Positions 17,045-25,480 of a stretch of DNA of 64,000 nucleotides are shown one piece after another (within the stretch, counting starts at the first letter, position 1; each line of letters starts with the position of its first letter). Source of the DNA: Sinorhizobium meliloti (GTDB lineage: Bacteria > Pseudomonadota > Alphaproteobacteria > Rhizobiales > Rhizobiaceae); NCBI RefSeq assembly GCF_035610345.1, contig NZ_CP141215.1, positions 214,960-278,959 on the forward strand, read 5' to 3'. The notes under the pieces are model-generated. The model was given only the letters and a program-made list of their open reading frames with translations, ran no database searches and was not told the origin of the DNA. The position numbers were made by a program, and so were the translations under genes.

Positions 17045-17150
17045 CACTTTTTAAGTGTGATGAGTAGGATGTCCCTTTTGACCGGTCACAACCCGAAGGT
17101 AGAAGTGCTTTCCGACCTTGAGCGCCGCCGTTGGTCGAACGCGGACCGGC
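17045..17150 (+). pseudogene. Remnant of an IS3-family orfA start
   Basis: Frame LTGHNPKVEVLSDLERRRWSNADRR matches the start of the orfA at 21076 (MTSIKHKIEVLSGPERRRRW), and the leader before it (TTAAGTGTGATGAGTAGG) resembles that of the same IS (TTAAGTGTGTAGGAGTAG). The rest of the transposase is absent. Confidence 0.65.
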
Positions 17151-17542
17151 GACACGACTCTGACTGGCGAGGCGAGGGCAGCTCGACGAGATCAAGAAGC
17201 GCCTCCTCAGGCGACGGCCGGCGGAGCCTGGTCGTCTCGCGATACGCAGAGTACGACGTTGATGACGAGGGTTCGCTCAATGCCGAGAAAATCGACTTCA
17301 TTTTCTCCACGTTGTACCGATAGTGACGTTTGAGGGAGAGGCGGCGCTTTCCATCCGCAGCTAAGGCTAAGGAAGCGGCGTAGGATCGCCCGCGTACGGG
17401 CGTCCTGCCGTCGAGTTCGATGCGAGAAGCTACGCCAACAAAGTACCGTCTCACGCGGCCGTAGCGCCTCCAGCCATGATTCTGCTTCAATAATAATCGA
17501 TATTAATCGTAGTGATTGAAATAGAATCGATAGGTGCTAAAC
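17151..17542. other. Intergenic region upstream of the toxin-antitoxin pair
   Basis: No gene recognised. The last 50 bases are AT-rich with repeated ATCGAT motifs (17497-17502, 17526-17531), a likely promoter and operator for the autoregulated antitoxin. Confidence 0.4.
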
Positions 17543-17803
17543 ATGGAAACCAAGGTGCTGACCGCGCACGTGCCACTGCCGCTCGCCGAGAAAGTCGATC
17601 AGATCGCCGCGCGCCTTGAGCGCTCGCGTGGGTGGATCGTCAAGCAGGCGCTGACCGCCTGGGTCGATCAGGAAGAGGAGCGCCGACGCTTGACGCTGGA
17701 AGCGCTTGCCGACGTCGACGCTGGCCGCGTTATCGATCACCAGGCCGTCCAGGCCTGGGCCGACAGTCTTGATAGTGACAAGCCGCTATCCTTACCGCTG
17801 TGA
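17543..17803 (+). CDS. Ribbon-helix-helix antitoxin (CopG type)
   Basis: An 86-residue protein with an N-terminal ribbon-helix-helix: the strand TKVLTAHVPLPLAEKVDQIAARLERSRGWIVKQALTAWV is classic, and the C-terminus (EALADVDAGRVIDHQAVQAWADSL) is the toxin-binding part typical of ParD/CopG antitoxins paired with ParE. A GTG at 17534 is an alternative start. Its stop codon overlaps the toxin start (TGATG). It would bind its own promoter, whose AT-rich ATCGAT repeats lie just upstream. Confidence 0.9.
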   Translation: METKVLTAHVPLPLAEKVDQIAARLERSRGWIVKQALTAWVDQEEERRRLTLEALADVDAGRVIDHQAVQAWADSLDSDKPLSLPL

Positions 17804-18078
17804 TGAAGCTTGAGTGGACGCGTAAGGCAGTCGCCGATCTTGGGCGCCTCTATGATTTCCTGGCAGCGGTAAATCGGCAAGCTGCGGCTCGTACTGTGCA
17901 ATCGTTGACGAGCGCTCCAGCACGCCTGCTCGAACAACCACGTATCGGCGAACGGCTGGAGGAATTCGACCCTCGAGAGGTTCGGCGAATTCTCGTTGGC
18001 CATTACGAAATACGGTATGAGATCCGGCAGTCGACGATCTACGTGCTGCGGCTTTGGCATACGCGTGAAGAGCGGTAG
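17803..18078 (+). CDS. RelE/ParE-family toxin
   Basis: A 91-residue toxin of the RelE/ParE fold: KLEWTRKAVADLGRLYDFLAAVNRQAAARTV, then PRIGERLEEFDPREVRRILVGHYEIRYEI and IYVLRLWHTREER. The final Leu-x-x-x-x-x-R-E-x-R pattern is usual for ParE (gyrase poison) rather than ribosome-cutting RelE. The ATG shares bases with the antitoxin TGA, so the two are translationally coupled. Confidence 0.9.
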   Translation: MKLEWTRKAVADLGRLYDFLAAVNRQAAARTVQSLTSAPARLLEQPRIGERLEEFDPREVRRILVGHYEIRYEIRQSTIYVLRLWHTREER

Positions 18079-18130
18079 GAAGAAAGGCGCCAATCGGAAC
18101 GACGTTCATTGTGGTAAAGGGAACTGTCCT

Positions 18131-18433
18131 GTGACAATCGGCGAGGATGCGATCCTGCGGCGCGCCGAAGAACTCGGCCCGTCCTTCCGTTCGGCCGGCT
18201 CCGAGCTGCTGACCGATGACGACGTCGCCACACTCACGCGTCTCGCCGGCGAAGGCATGGGCACGCTTGATTGTCTTCAGGCGGTTGATTTGGCCTTCCG
18301 CCTGTTGCTGACTGGCCGGGAGGCCCTAAACCTACCAATGGAAACAACCGAGCATCAGGCCGTGCAGACCATCGTTGGCGACGCTGCGGGACGATCGAGG
18401 GGCCAATCGGCCACAATCGATTCGCCGAACTAG
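18131..18433 (+). CDS. Hypothetical protein downstream of the toxin
   Basis: A 100-residue soluble protein from GTG at 18131 (MTIGEDAILRRAEELGPSFRSAGSELLTDDDVATLTRLAGEGMGTLDCLQAVDLAFRLLLTG...). No domain recognised. It lies 52 bases after the toxin in the same direction and its last four bases overlap the 3' end of the convergent antiporter gene. Confidence 0.5.
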   Translation: MTIGEDAILRRAEELGPSFRSAGSELLTDDDVATLTRLAGEGMGTLDCLQAVDLAFRLLLTGREALNLPMETTEHQAVQTIVGDAAGRSRGQSATIDSPN

Positions 18434-19539
18434 GGCACGGCGGAAAGCAGGAGAAAAACAACAAATATCGAGAGGTGAACGGCACCTTGGAGCACGGTGG
18501 TTCTGCCGGTGCCGAGGGTGATCGTGCTGACAAAGAGTGTCAGGACGAGCATCACGAGGTTCTCCGGGCGGAGCCCCAACGTAATGTTCTGCCCAAGTGT
18601 GACGGAGATCGCAGCGACCACCGGAACTGTCATACCTATGCTTGCAAGGGCTGACCCGAGAACAAGATTTACGCTGTTTTGAAGGCGGTTCAGCAATGCT
18701 GCTTTGATCGAGGCTATGCCCTCCGGCAGGAGAACGACACCCGCGATGACCACGCCAACCACGGCTTGTGGCAGCCCCATCGCGTCGACTGCGCTGTCGA
18801 GGGGATGAGAAAGCAGCTTGGCCAACAAGACGACTGCCACGAGGGCCAGCACGAGCAGGCCTCCAGTTACCGGCATATTGCCCTTCGGGCGTTCATGCTC
18901 GGCCGGAAGCGCCTTGCCGTCATCGATGGCACCCGTGTGATCCATGAAATAGTCGCGATGGCGGACCGTCTGCACGTATAGAAACACGCCGTAGAGGACC
19001 AGCGACACAAGTCCAATGATGGCAAGCTGTATTCGATCGAATTGCTGGGGCTGTCCCGCGATGACGAAATTCGGCAGCACGAGAGACAGTGTCGCGAGTG
19101 TGCCAAGCACCGCCAGTGCCGCCGAGGCCGCATCCAACTGAAACGACTGCTCGTGGTGGCGGCGGCCGCCAACCACCAGACAAAGTCCGATGACTCCGTT
19201 AAGCACGATCATAACCGCCGAAAAAACCGTATCTCTCGCGACCTCTTCATTTCCCTCTGCGCCCGATAACATTATGGAGACGATGACCGCCACTTCGATG
19301 ATTGTCACGCAGATGGCGAGCAGGATCGCTCCAAAAGGCTCACCCACCCGCTCGGCAAGAACTTCGGCGTGATGCACCGCCGCAAAAACAGCACCTGCAA
19401 GCAGGGCCGCGGACGTCAGCAGTATCAGGACAGAGTCTTGAGGCAGCACGTGCGCAAGTGCCAGAGCCGCAGTCACGCCACCGAGGAGCGGAATGATCCA
19501 AGACCACAGCGGCACGTGTTTCGAGGTGCTATCTTGCAT
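18430..19539 (-). CDS. Cation/proton antiporter, ChaA-like (CaCA superfamily)
   Basis: A 369-residue integral membrane protein with about eleven helices and two CaCA alpha-repeats: GEPFGAILLAICVTIIEVAVIVSIML (about 70-95) and GVVLLPEGIASIKAALLNRLQNSVNLVLGSALASIGMTVPVVA (about 270-315). It exchanges Ca2+, Na+ or K+ for protons across the inner membrane. The ATG at 19539 (MQDSTSKHV) is preferred over 19578 because AAAGGCGACA precedes it and the extra residues add nothing. Monocistronic. Confidence 0.9.
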   Translation of the reverse strand: MQDSTSKHVPLWSWIIPLLGGVTAALALAHVLPQDSVLILLTSAALLAGAVFAAVHHAEVLAERVGEPFGAILLAICVTIIEVAVIVSIMLSGAEGNEEVARDTVFSAVMIVLNGVIGLCLVVGGRRHHEQSFQLDAASAALAVLGTLATLSLVLPNFVIAGQPQQFDRIQLAIIGLVSLVLYGVFLYVQTVRHRDYFMDHTGAIDDGKALPAEHERPKGNMPVTGGLLVLALVAVVLLAKLLSHPLDSAVDAMGLPQAVVGVVIAGVVLLPEGIASIKAALLNRLQNSVNLVLGSALASIGMTVPVVAAISVTLGQNITLGLRPENLVMLVLTLFVSTITLGTGRTTVLQGAVHLSIFVVFLLLSAVP

Positions 19540-20234
19540 TGTCGCCTTTATCTTCCCATCAGCTGTTAACGTGAACACGCCGTCTGATCTCGCTCGGCGC
19601 TCCGGGCAGAGGAGACGCGAAATCGGGCGACATTGCTACCACCTCTCGTCAGATTGGTGAGCAGGATCGGTTTTTGCCGGCTTCAAAGCAAACGCGGGAA
19701 CGTCGCTCATCAAAACCGTTGCTAAGGCGACCCAATCGCCCCCAGAAGGGACCGCAGGACATTTTGCCGGAGAGTCAAAAAGCGGCGCGAGAGAGACCAG
19801 CCTCGACCCACGAAAGAGGTGCGGGTATTTGCCGCCAAACTGCGCCTGCATGATCCCTCGCTGGCAGTTCTAGAGCCTCGATGGATAGTCGAGAGCACAT
19901 TCCCGCGCAAGATGTAGTGCGAAGTCGTACAGCTTTAAATCCGCGTTCGAGCAGGCGCTCTGCGCGTCCGGCCTCTATCTGCTCGTCAGCGCTAGACTAG
20001 CCGTTCCGCGGCTCATCTGGCAGGAACGTTCCTGCCGCATTGCTCGAGCACGCATCGCCGCTCAGTTGGGAGCCCATAGATTTCACCGGCATTTATTTCT
20101 GGGGAGATGAACAGCAAAGTGCTTCAGACCTTTTTCGACTTCCCGGAAGAATCCTGCGGGTAGCGCGATGGTATCCTCTGTTTGGCCACAGCGTACGATT
20201 TCGAGCAGTTCTTGTTCCCACCCCGGAAGGGGAG
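19540..20234. other. Intergenic region, no gene recognised
   Basis: Upstream of the antiporter. No frame resembles a known protein and no clear promoter was recognised. Confidence 0.4.
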
Positions 20235-20522
20235 GGCAATACAGCCGTTGGCGGACGCGCAGGTCTGGCCCGCATTGCGGATCGCGCCATCGACGGCTGC
20301 GTCGATATCCGCGTCATCGAAGACGATGAAGGGAGCGTTGCCGCAGAGCGCGAAGCTGATCCGCTCTGATCTGGTCCGAGCACTGCCGCATCAGCAACCG
20401 GCCAACCTCGGTCGACCCGGTGAAGCTGATCTTTCGCACTTTCGGATTGGAACAGAGCTCGCGGCCGATTACGTCGCCTTCCGACGCATAGACCAGATTG
20501 AGAACAGCTCTGCACCGATCTC
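20235..20522 (-). pseudogene. Internal fragment of an aldehyde dehydrogenase (GabD type)
   Basis: The minus strand reads [46 protein letters not shown], then after a one-base frameshift [20 protein letters not shown] and [14 protein letters not shown], which are the nucleotide-binding loop and catalytic-cysteine region of succinate-semialdehyde dehydrogenase. Both ends are missing. Confidence 0.85.
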
Positions 20523-20559
20523 ATGCTGATTTGCTCGAGTGTCTCTCCGGTGTCGCTCA

Positions 20560-21005
20560 GGGGCGCCCGTATCGGGTGCGAGGCGCTTGAATGGGGCGCC
20601 ACATCAACGACCACCGCGACGCTTGGTAGATCGTTTGAAGGGCGGATCACACCAACATTGATCCTCGGCAGCTTTCATAGGCTCGCGCGCAAGATCGAAC
20701 CGAACACGAGCCGCTCTATACCGGGCGACAAGATCTTCATCGTCCAGCTCGCTGACGCTCCTCTCATCGACATGGACCTGCTGTACTGGAGCCGGCGCTT
20801 CCGAAACATGCCCGGCGAGGGTGACCTGCCCGTCGTGGACTTCATGCGGGCTGTTGCTGCCACGGGTTATGGCGGCCCGTTGTCTTTGGAAATCTTCCAT
20901 GATCAGTTCCGCGGAGGATCGGCGAGGGCAATCGCCGAGGATGGCCACCGCTCGTTGGTCAACTTAATGGACCAGGTGGTAAGGCAGCAGCCAGACATCC
21001 GTATC
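20560..21005 (+). pseudogene. Sugar-phosphate isomerase/HPPD-like protein, 5' part of remnant
   Basis: The frame EWGRHINDHRDAW, RSIPGDKIFIVQLADAPLID, LLYWSRRFRNMPGEGDLP and GGPLSLEIFHDQFRGGSARA matches bifunctional TIM-barrel isomerase/hydroxyphenylpyruvate-dioxygenase-like proteins (QuiC-type dehydroshikimate dehydratases). The start is lost, small deletions disturb the frame near 20620-20660, and an IS3 element interrupts it at 21006; the frame resumes at 22323. Confidence 0.8.
20988..21005. repeat. 18-bp direct repeat, left copy flanking the IS3 element
   Basis: CAGCCAGACATCCGTATC, repeated exactly at 22323-22340 on the other side of the IS. Much longer than the 3-5 bp target duplications usual for IS3. 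Confidence 0.85.
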
Positions 21006-21075
21006 TGAATTAGCCCCCGAAAGGCCCGGACATGCTCCGTCACTTAGTTAAGTGTGTAGGAGTAGTGTCGGTATT

Positions 21076-21468
21076 ATGACTAGCATCAAGCATAAGATAG
21101 AGGTCCTCTCCGGGCCTGAACGACGGCGGCGCTGGAGCACGGCAGAGAAGCTGGCGATCATCCACGAGACCTATGAGGCGGACGCGACGGTGAGCATCGT
21201 CGCGCGTCGGCACGGCATCCAGCCGAACCAGTTGTTCGCCTGGCGCAAGCTGGCGTCCCAAGGGGCACTAACGGCGACTGCCGCCGAAGAGGAGGTCGTT
21301 CCGGCTTCCGAATACCGGGCGCTTCAGGCCCAGGTGAAGGAGTTGCAGCGCCTGCTGGGCAAGAAGACGATGGAGAGCGAAATCCTCAAGGAAGCCCTCG
21401 AAATCGCCGGAGGCCCAAAAAAACGGATGTTGCGCTCGATCTCTCTTCCGAGGGGAATTTTGGAATGA
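21076..21468 (+). CDS. IS3-family transposase OrfA
   Basis: A 130-residue helix-turn-helix protein (KIEVLSGPERRRRWSTAEKLAII, then VSIVARRHGIQPNQLFAWRKLASQG) with a leucine-zipper-like segment YRALQAQVKELQRLLGKKTMESEILKEALEIA. A run of seven A (21416-21422) lies near its end, a likely slippage site for making the OrfAB fusion. Its stop overlaps the orfB ATG by 4 bases. Confidence 0.92.
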   Translation: MTSIKHKIEVLSGPERRRRWSTAEKLAIIHETYEADATVSIVARRHGIQPNQLFAWRKLASQGALTATAAEEEVVPASEYRALQAQVKELQRLLGKKTMESEILKEALEIAGGPKKRMLRSISLPRGILE

Positions 21469-22295
21469 AGGCCGTCTGCGAAACTCTAGGTGTCGCCCGG
21501 TCGAATATCGCTGCGCGTGCCGCAAATTCCCCTTCCAGAGCCAGAGGACGTCCACCACTCCCGGATCGGGAACTGGTGGAGGATATCAAGGCCATCATCG
21601 CCGACATGCCCACCTACGGCTATCGGCGTGTCCATGCCATCCTGCGCCGCAATGCCCGGAAAGACGGGCGTTCGTGGCCCAATGCCAAGCGCGTTTACCG
21701 GGTCATGAAGCTGCACAATCTGCTGCTGGTGCGCCACACCGGAGCGGCCGATGATCGCCTCCACGACGGTCAGGTCGCTGTCGAACGTTCGAACATCAGA
21801 TGGTGCTCCGACGGCTTCGAGATCGGCTGCGACAACAAGGAGAAGGTCCGGGTCGCCTTCGCTCTCGACTGCTGCGACCGAGAGGCAATCGCCCATGTCG
21901 CCACCACCGAGGGCATCAAGAGCCAGGACGTGCAGGACCTCGTGATCACCGCAGTGGAGAACCGCTTCGGCCGCATCAACATGCTGTCCGAGCCCATCGA
22001 ATGGCTCACCGACAACGGCTCCTGCTTCATCGCCAGGGACACCGCGTCCTTGCTGCGCGACATCGGCATGGAACCGTGCACGACGCCGGTGCGCAGCCCG
22101 CAATCGAACGGCATGGCCGAGGCCTTCGTCAAAACCTTCAAGCGCGATTACGTCGCCGTGAACCCCACCCCGGATGCCGAAACCGTCATGGCGCAACTGC
22201 CGTTCTGGTTCGAGCATTACAACAATCTTCACCCGCACAGCGCCTTAGGGTATCAATCTCCACGCGAATTCATCAGCTCGAAATCTCAAGCCTGA
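21465..22295 (+). CDS. IS3-family transposase OrfB
   Basis: A 276-residue DDE integrase: RELVEDIKAIIADMPTYGYRRVHAILRR at the N-terminus, catalytic Asp in WCSDGFEIGC, second Asp in EWLTDNGSCF, Glu in SNGMAEAFVKTFKRDY, and a C-terminal HPHSALGYQSPREF. Intact. Normally expressed as an OrfAB fusion. Confidence 0.93.
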   Translation: MKAVCETLGVARSNIAARAANSPSRARGRPPLPDRELVEDIKAIIADMPTYGYRRVHAILRRNARKDGRSWPNAKRVYRVMKLHNLLLVRHTGAADDRLHDGQVAVERSNIRWCSDGFEIGCDNKEKVRVAFALDCCDREAIAHVATTEGIKSQDVQDLVITAVENRFGRINMLSEPIEWLTDNGSCFIARDTASLLRDIGMEPCTTPVRSPQSNGMAEAFVKTFKRDYVAVNPTPDAETVMAQLPFWFEHYNNLHPHSALGYQSPREFISSKSQA

Positions 22296-22322
22296 GCATG
22301 TCCGGTCTTTTGGGGGCAACTC

Positions 22323-22410
22323 CAGCCAGACATCCGTATCGACGTCCCGCAAATGCCAGACCGGATTGCGACTAGAGGTGTTGAGTTCGTTGAGTTTACC
22401 AAGAGGGCCG
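22323..22410 (+). pseudogene. Sugar-phosphate isomerase/HPPD-like protein, 3' part of remnant
   Basis: After the IS3 the frame resumes as QPDIRIDVPQMPDRIATRGV EFVEFTKRAEE, the linker into the second domain of the interrupted gene, and breaks off at about 22410 just before the first nif-type promoter. Confidence 0.75.
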
Positions 22411-22458
22411 AAGAAAAAAGAACCTCAGCCATCAGCTTTACTCGCAACTCCTGCGGCC

Positions 22459-22474
22459 TGGCACGACTTTTGCA
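22459..22474 (+). promoter_or_regulatory. Sigma-54 -24/-12 promoter of the first nifH-type leader
   Basis: TGGCACGACTTTTGCA is a perfect match to TGGCACG-N4-TTGCA, with GG and GC ten bases apart. It lies 83 bases before the nifH ATG. No TGT-N10-ACA site was found within 140 bases upstream, so NifA activation may be lost. Confidence 0.88.
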
Positions 22475-22556
22475 CGATCACCCAGTTGGGCGCGCATGCT
22501 GTGCGCATTCAATTGTCCCGAACAACCGAACTAGTTTAAACAACAAAGGAAGCAAG

Positions 22557-22605
22557 ATGGCAGCTCTGCGTCAGATCGCGTTCTACGGTAAGGGATATCG
22601 GCAAG
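22557..22605 (+). pseudogene. nifH: nifH 5' remnant
   Basis: AAAGGA ribosome site then MAALRQIAFYGKG, the exact start of nitrogenase iron protein including the first half of its P-loop. A small deletion then shifts the frame (the DNA still reads ATCGGCAAGTCTAC, encoding IGKST in the other frame), and homology ends near 22605. The rest of nifH is gone. Confidence 0.88.
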
Positions 22606-22995
22606 TCTACGAGGATCGCCGACCGATTTGGCACGTGTTTGCAAGCGCTCCCTTCGTGTTTGTGAGCATAGCACCACGGCCTCCACAAATCCTCCTGCGC
22701 CATACAGGCTCCAGTGAAGACCATAACTGAGTCCACGGTCGAAGACGAGATCCTTGGTTTCCCGTTCGGATAACGAAGTGCTCTTCCAAAGCCGCATCAA
22801 CGTCATGTCGCGCATGCGCGGCGACAGGCTCCCGCGTTCCGCCCGATGCCGTCAACACTTAGAGGACGGCACCACGCTCGGCGAGCGCAAGGATAGGACG
22901 CGCCTTGCCGCTAATGCAAAAGTTTCGGAAGAGCGCCCACGCCTCCACATGCTCGGACGCGTGACGACCATCCATACGACATTGTTCGTCACCTT
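22606..22995. other. Unidentified sequence between the two nif-type leaders
   Basis: Minus-strand frames here (for example DLVFDRGLSYGLHWSLYGAG at about 22700-22760, and HVEAWALFRNFCISGKARPI at about 22880-22940) look like decayed coding sequence, but I do not recognise the family. Confidence 0.35.
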
Positions 22996-23011
22996 TGTCG
23001 GCTTTACGACA
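22996..23011 (+). promoter_or_regulatory. NifA upstream activator site
   Basis: TGTCGGCTTTACGACA fits TGT-N10-ACA exactly. It lies about 77-92 bases upstream of the second -24/-12 promoter, the normal distance for NifA-activated promoters. Confidence 0.75.
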
Positions 23012-23087
23012 CCGATCGTGTGGTCAATTTCCAGATCTAACCATTTGAAAGAAAGCAATTATCATTGCTTCAGTCACTCCTGCGGCC

Positions 23088-23103
23088 TGGCATGACTTTT
23101 GCA
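23088..23103 (+). promoter_or_regulatory. Sigma-54 -24/-12 promoter of the second nifH-type leader
   Basis: TGGCATGACTTTTGCA, one base from the first copy and matching the consensus with correct 10-base GG-GC spacing. The leader that follows is similar to the first down to the ATG. Confidence 0.88.
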
Positions 23104-23180
23104 CGATCACCCCTGGGCGCAATGCTGTTGCGCTTCATGTGTCCGAACAACCCAAATCATTGAACAACAAAGGAAGCGAG

Positions 23181-24869
23181 ATGGCAGCTCTGCGTCAGGG
23201 CGTTCCACTGCAAGAAACACAAGCCGAAGCGGGTACCGTGTCCATCGCTGCGAGGGAACCAGCCGCGTCCGATGTCGCGGCATCACCTCGCACTCAGCCA
23301 CCGACGGGCACTTGGAAGACCATGACTTTCGCGACCACGGCTACCATCGAAATATCGCTACATAGCTGGCGCAGCATCGCGGAGCTTCGCTCTGACAGTT
23401 GGACATCATTGGTGGACGATCTGGGGCTGCTCTCGACTATTTCCCCGGACCATTCCGATTTCGTTACAACCCTCGAGCAGGTGGCCCACGCTATCAAGAC
23501 TCTGTCCCCCATAGAGACCTACTGGGCTTTTCCCGGTGCGCGTTCCTTCGCCGAACTGAAAGGGTTGGTCGAACGACGGGAACTGGTCCAGGCCCATCTC
23601 GCCGCGCGGCGGATTCACAAGATGCTCGCCAGGCAGACCTATCGCCGCCAAAGAGTGTTATCGGAGACCGAAGGCGACCTGCCCTCCCAGATCGAAACTG
23701 ACGAACAGCGGCAGGCTCGCCACTACTTCGAGGTGCTGATAGTCGGCCAGATGTCGGACTCCGACCAGGAGGCTCTACGCCGGCGCGTACAGCGCAAACG
23801 CGGCATCGATGACGACTTCGTCTTTGACATAGTCATCGTGCCGACCTTCGAGGACGCTCTGATCGCGACGCTCGTCAACTTCAACCTCCAGGCCGTGGTT
23901 GTCCGTTACGGTTTTCCCTCCCGCTCGCAGGACCACCATCTGACTACGTGGCGTCGGGTCCCCGACGGGCTAGACGCCGGCATCGATGCCGTTCCGGAAT
24001 CCGAGCGCGGCCCGCTGCTCGGCCGCCAGATTGCGCAGCTTCGGCCAGAGCTCGACCTCTACCTCGTAACTGACGGCAATGTCGAGGACATCGCTGCGCG
24101 CATGGGCGAAACGTTCCGGCGCATCTTCTTACGTGAGGAGGACCAAGACGAACTATATTACTCCATCACACGCGGCGTCGCGCTGCGCTACCAGACGCCC
24201 TTCTTCGATGCCGTGCGCAACCACGCCAAACAGCCGGTAAGCGTCTTCCATGCCTTGCCGGTCTCCCGCGGCAAGTCGATCGTTAATTCGAAATGGATCG
24301 ACGATATTGCGCAGTTCTATGGCTTGAACCTGTTCATGGCGGAGACGTCCGCTACCTCAGGCGGCCTGGATTCCCTGCTCGATCCGGCCGGCCCATTGAA
24401 GCTTGCGCAGGTATATGCCGCGCGCGCCTTTGGCGCCAAGCGCAGCTTCTTTGTCACCAACGGGACTTCGACCGCCAACAAGGTCGTGTTGCAGGCGCTT
24501 GTCAAGCCAGGCGACGTGGTGTTGGCCGAGCGAAACTGCCACAAGTCGCACCATTACGGGCTGGTGCTGGCGGGGGCGCAGGTCGACTATCTGGATCCCT
24601 ATCCGCGGAACGATTATTCCATATATGGCGGAGTGCCCTTGCGGGACCTGAAGCGGACCCTTCTCGCCTACAAGCACGCCGGCACGCTCGACCGTGTTCG
24701 TCTGCTGCTGCTCACCAACTGCACCTTCGATGGCATTGTCTATAACGTAGAGCGCGTGATGATGGAGTGCCTGGCGATCGCGCCGCATCTCGTCTTCGTG
24801 TGGGACGAGGCCTGGTTCGCCTTAGCTTACGCGCATCCCATACTCCGGCAGCGCACGCCTGGTCCTTAG
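23181..24869 (+). pseudogene. Orn/Lys/Arg decarboxylase-type PLP enzyme, C-terminally truncated, with nifH leader
   Basis: 562 codons from the ATG at 23181. The first six residues, MAALRQ, and the AAAGGAAG leader are those of nifH, so a nif promoter and start were captured. An N-terminal domain of about 300 residues is followed by the aminotransferase-fold core: NSKWIDDIAQFYGLNLFMAE, FFVTNGTSTANKVVLQALVK, ERNCHKSHHYG, LLTNCTFDGIVYN and FVWDEAWFA with the PLP-binding Asp. It ends soon after at a junction with a recombinase gene, before the catalytic PLP lysine, so it cannot be an active decarboxylase. Confidence 0.85.
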
Positions 24870-25480
24870 GCTGAGGAAAAGCTGTATCGCGCTCACGCAC
24901 GTAGTGGCGAAGGGCAGCCTGGGTCGTCGTGTGAACTGGAACGAGACGGTCCTTGCGGAACTTCGTCTTCCGAACGAGGAGAACCCCGTTGGTCAGATCG
25001 ACGTCGGTACGATCAAGCCTGACCACTTCGCCCGATCGCAGTCCCGAGCTTGCCAACAATCCGATCAGCGTCGCCATCGTGCGCCCCCGGAGGGGGATGC
25101 CTGGCGAAATGCGGGCGCATGCGTCGATGAGCGACGCCAACTCTGACTCGCTGAGGATCCGCGGAGGCGGAATCGCCCTGGACCTGGGGAATACTCTGCG
25201 CTCCAAGGTCTCGGTTTGGGCGTCATAGACGGCGAGATACTCGTAGAATCGGCTGAGCACGCCGTGACGAGTGGCGCGGCTGTTTGGCGGCACCGCCGAA
25301 CGACAGGACGAAGTCCAGCGCCATCGTCCGGGTGGCGGGCGCATCGAGCTGAGCGCGTTCAACATAGCGGACGAAAGCTCGCAACGTGCCGGCTTGCTTG
25401 CTGAAAGAGTAGCCGAGCGACTGGCGCAGTTCGATGTAACGCTCAGCCTTCTCGCCGAGGAATCGGGCAAAGACGGTCAT
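24862..25480 (-). pseudogene. Tyrosine recombinase, frameshifted and truncated (second of a tandem)
   Basis: Starts at ATG 25480 (MTVFARFLGEKAERYIELRQSLGYSF), then near 25290 a frameshift separates the N-terminal SAM-like domain from the rest (RATRHGVLSRFYEYLAVYDA, LIGLLASSGLRSGEVVRLDR with the first catalytic Arg). It is cut at about 24862 by the decarboxylase junction, before the HxxR and Tyr. Its start overlaps the previous recombinase stop by 4 bases, as in recombinase-in-trio elements. Confidence 0.85.

Larger units (their letters stand above)
21006..22324 (+). mobile_element. IS3-family insertion sequence (IS2-like group)
   Basis: About 1.32 kb with TG...CA termini and related inverted ends: GCCCCCGAAAGGCCCGGACA at 21013-21032 against the complement of 22301-22318. 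It carries overlapping orfA and orfB and splits the isomerase remnant. Confidence 0.88.

Noticed and set aside
17086..17490. 134-codon minus-strand ORF
   Set aside because: Crosses the IS3 orfA remnant and the antitoxin upstream region; no domain features.
21486..22238. 250-codon minus-strand ORF in the IS3 element
   Set aside because: Antisense to orfB, which carries the full DDE motif set.
22380..22458. NifA site for the first nif-type promoter
   Set aside because: No TGT-N10-ACA match was found in this stretch.
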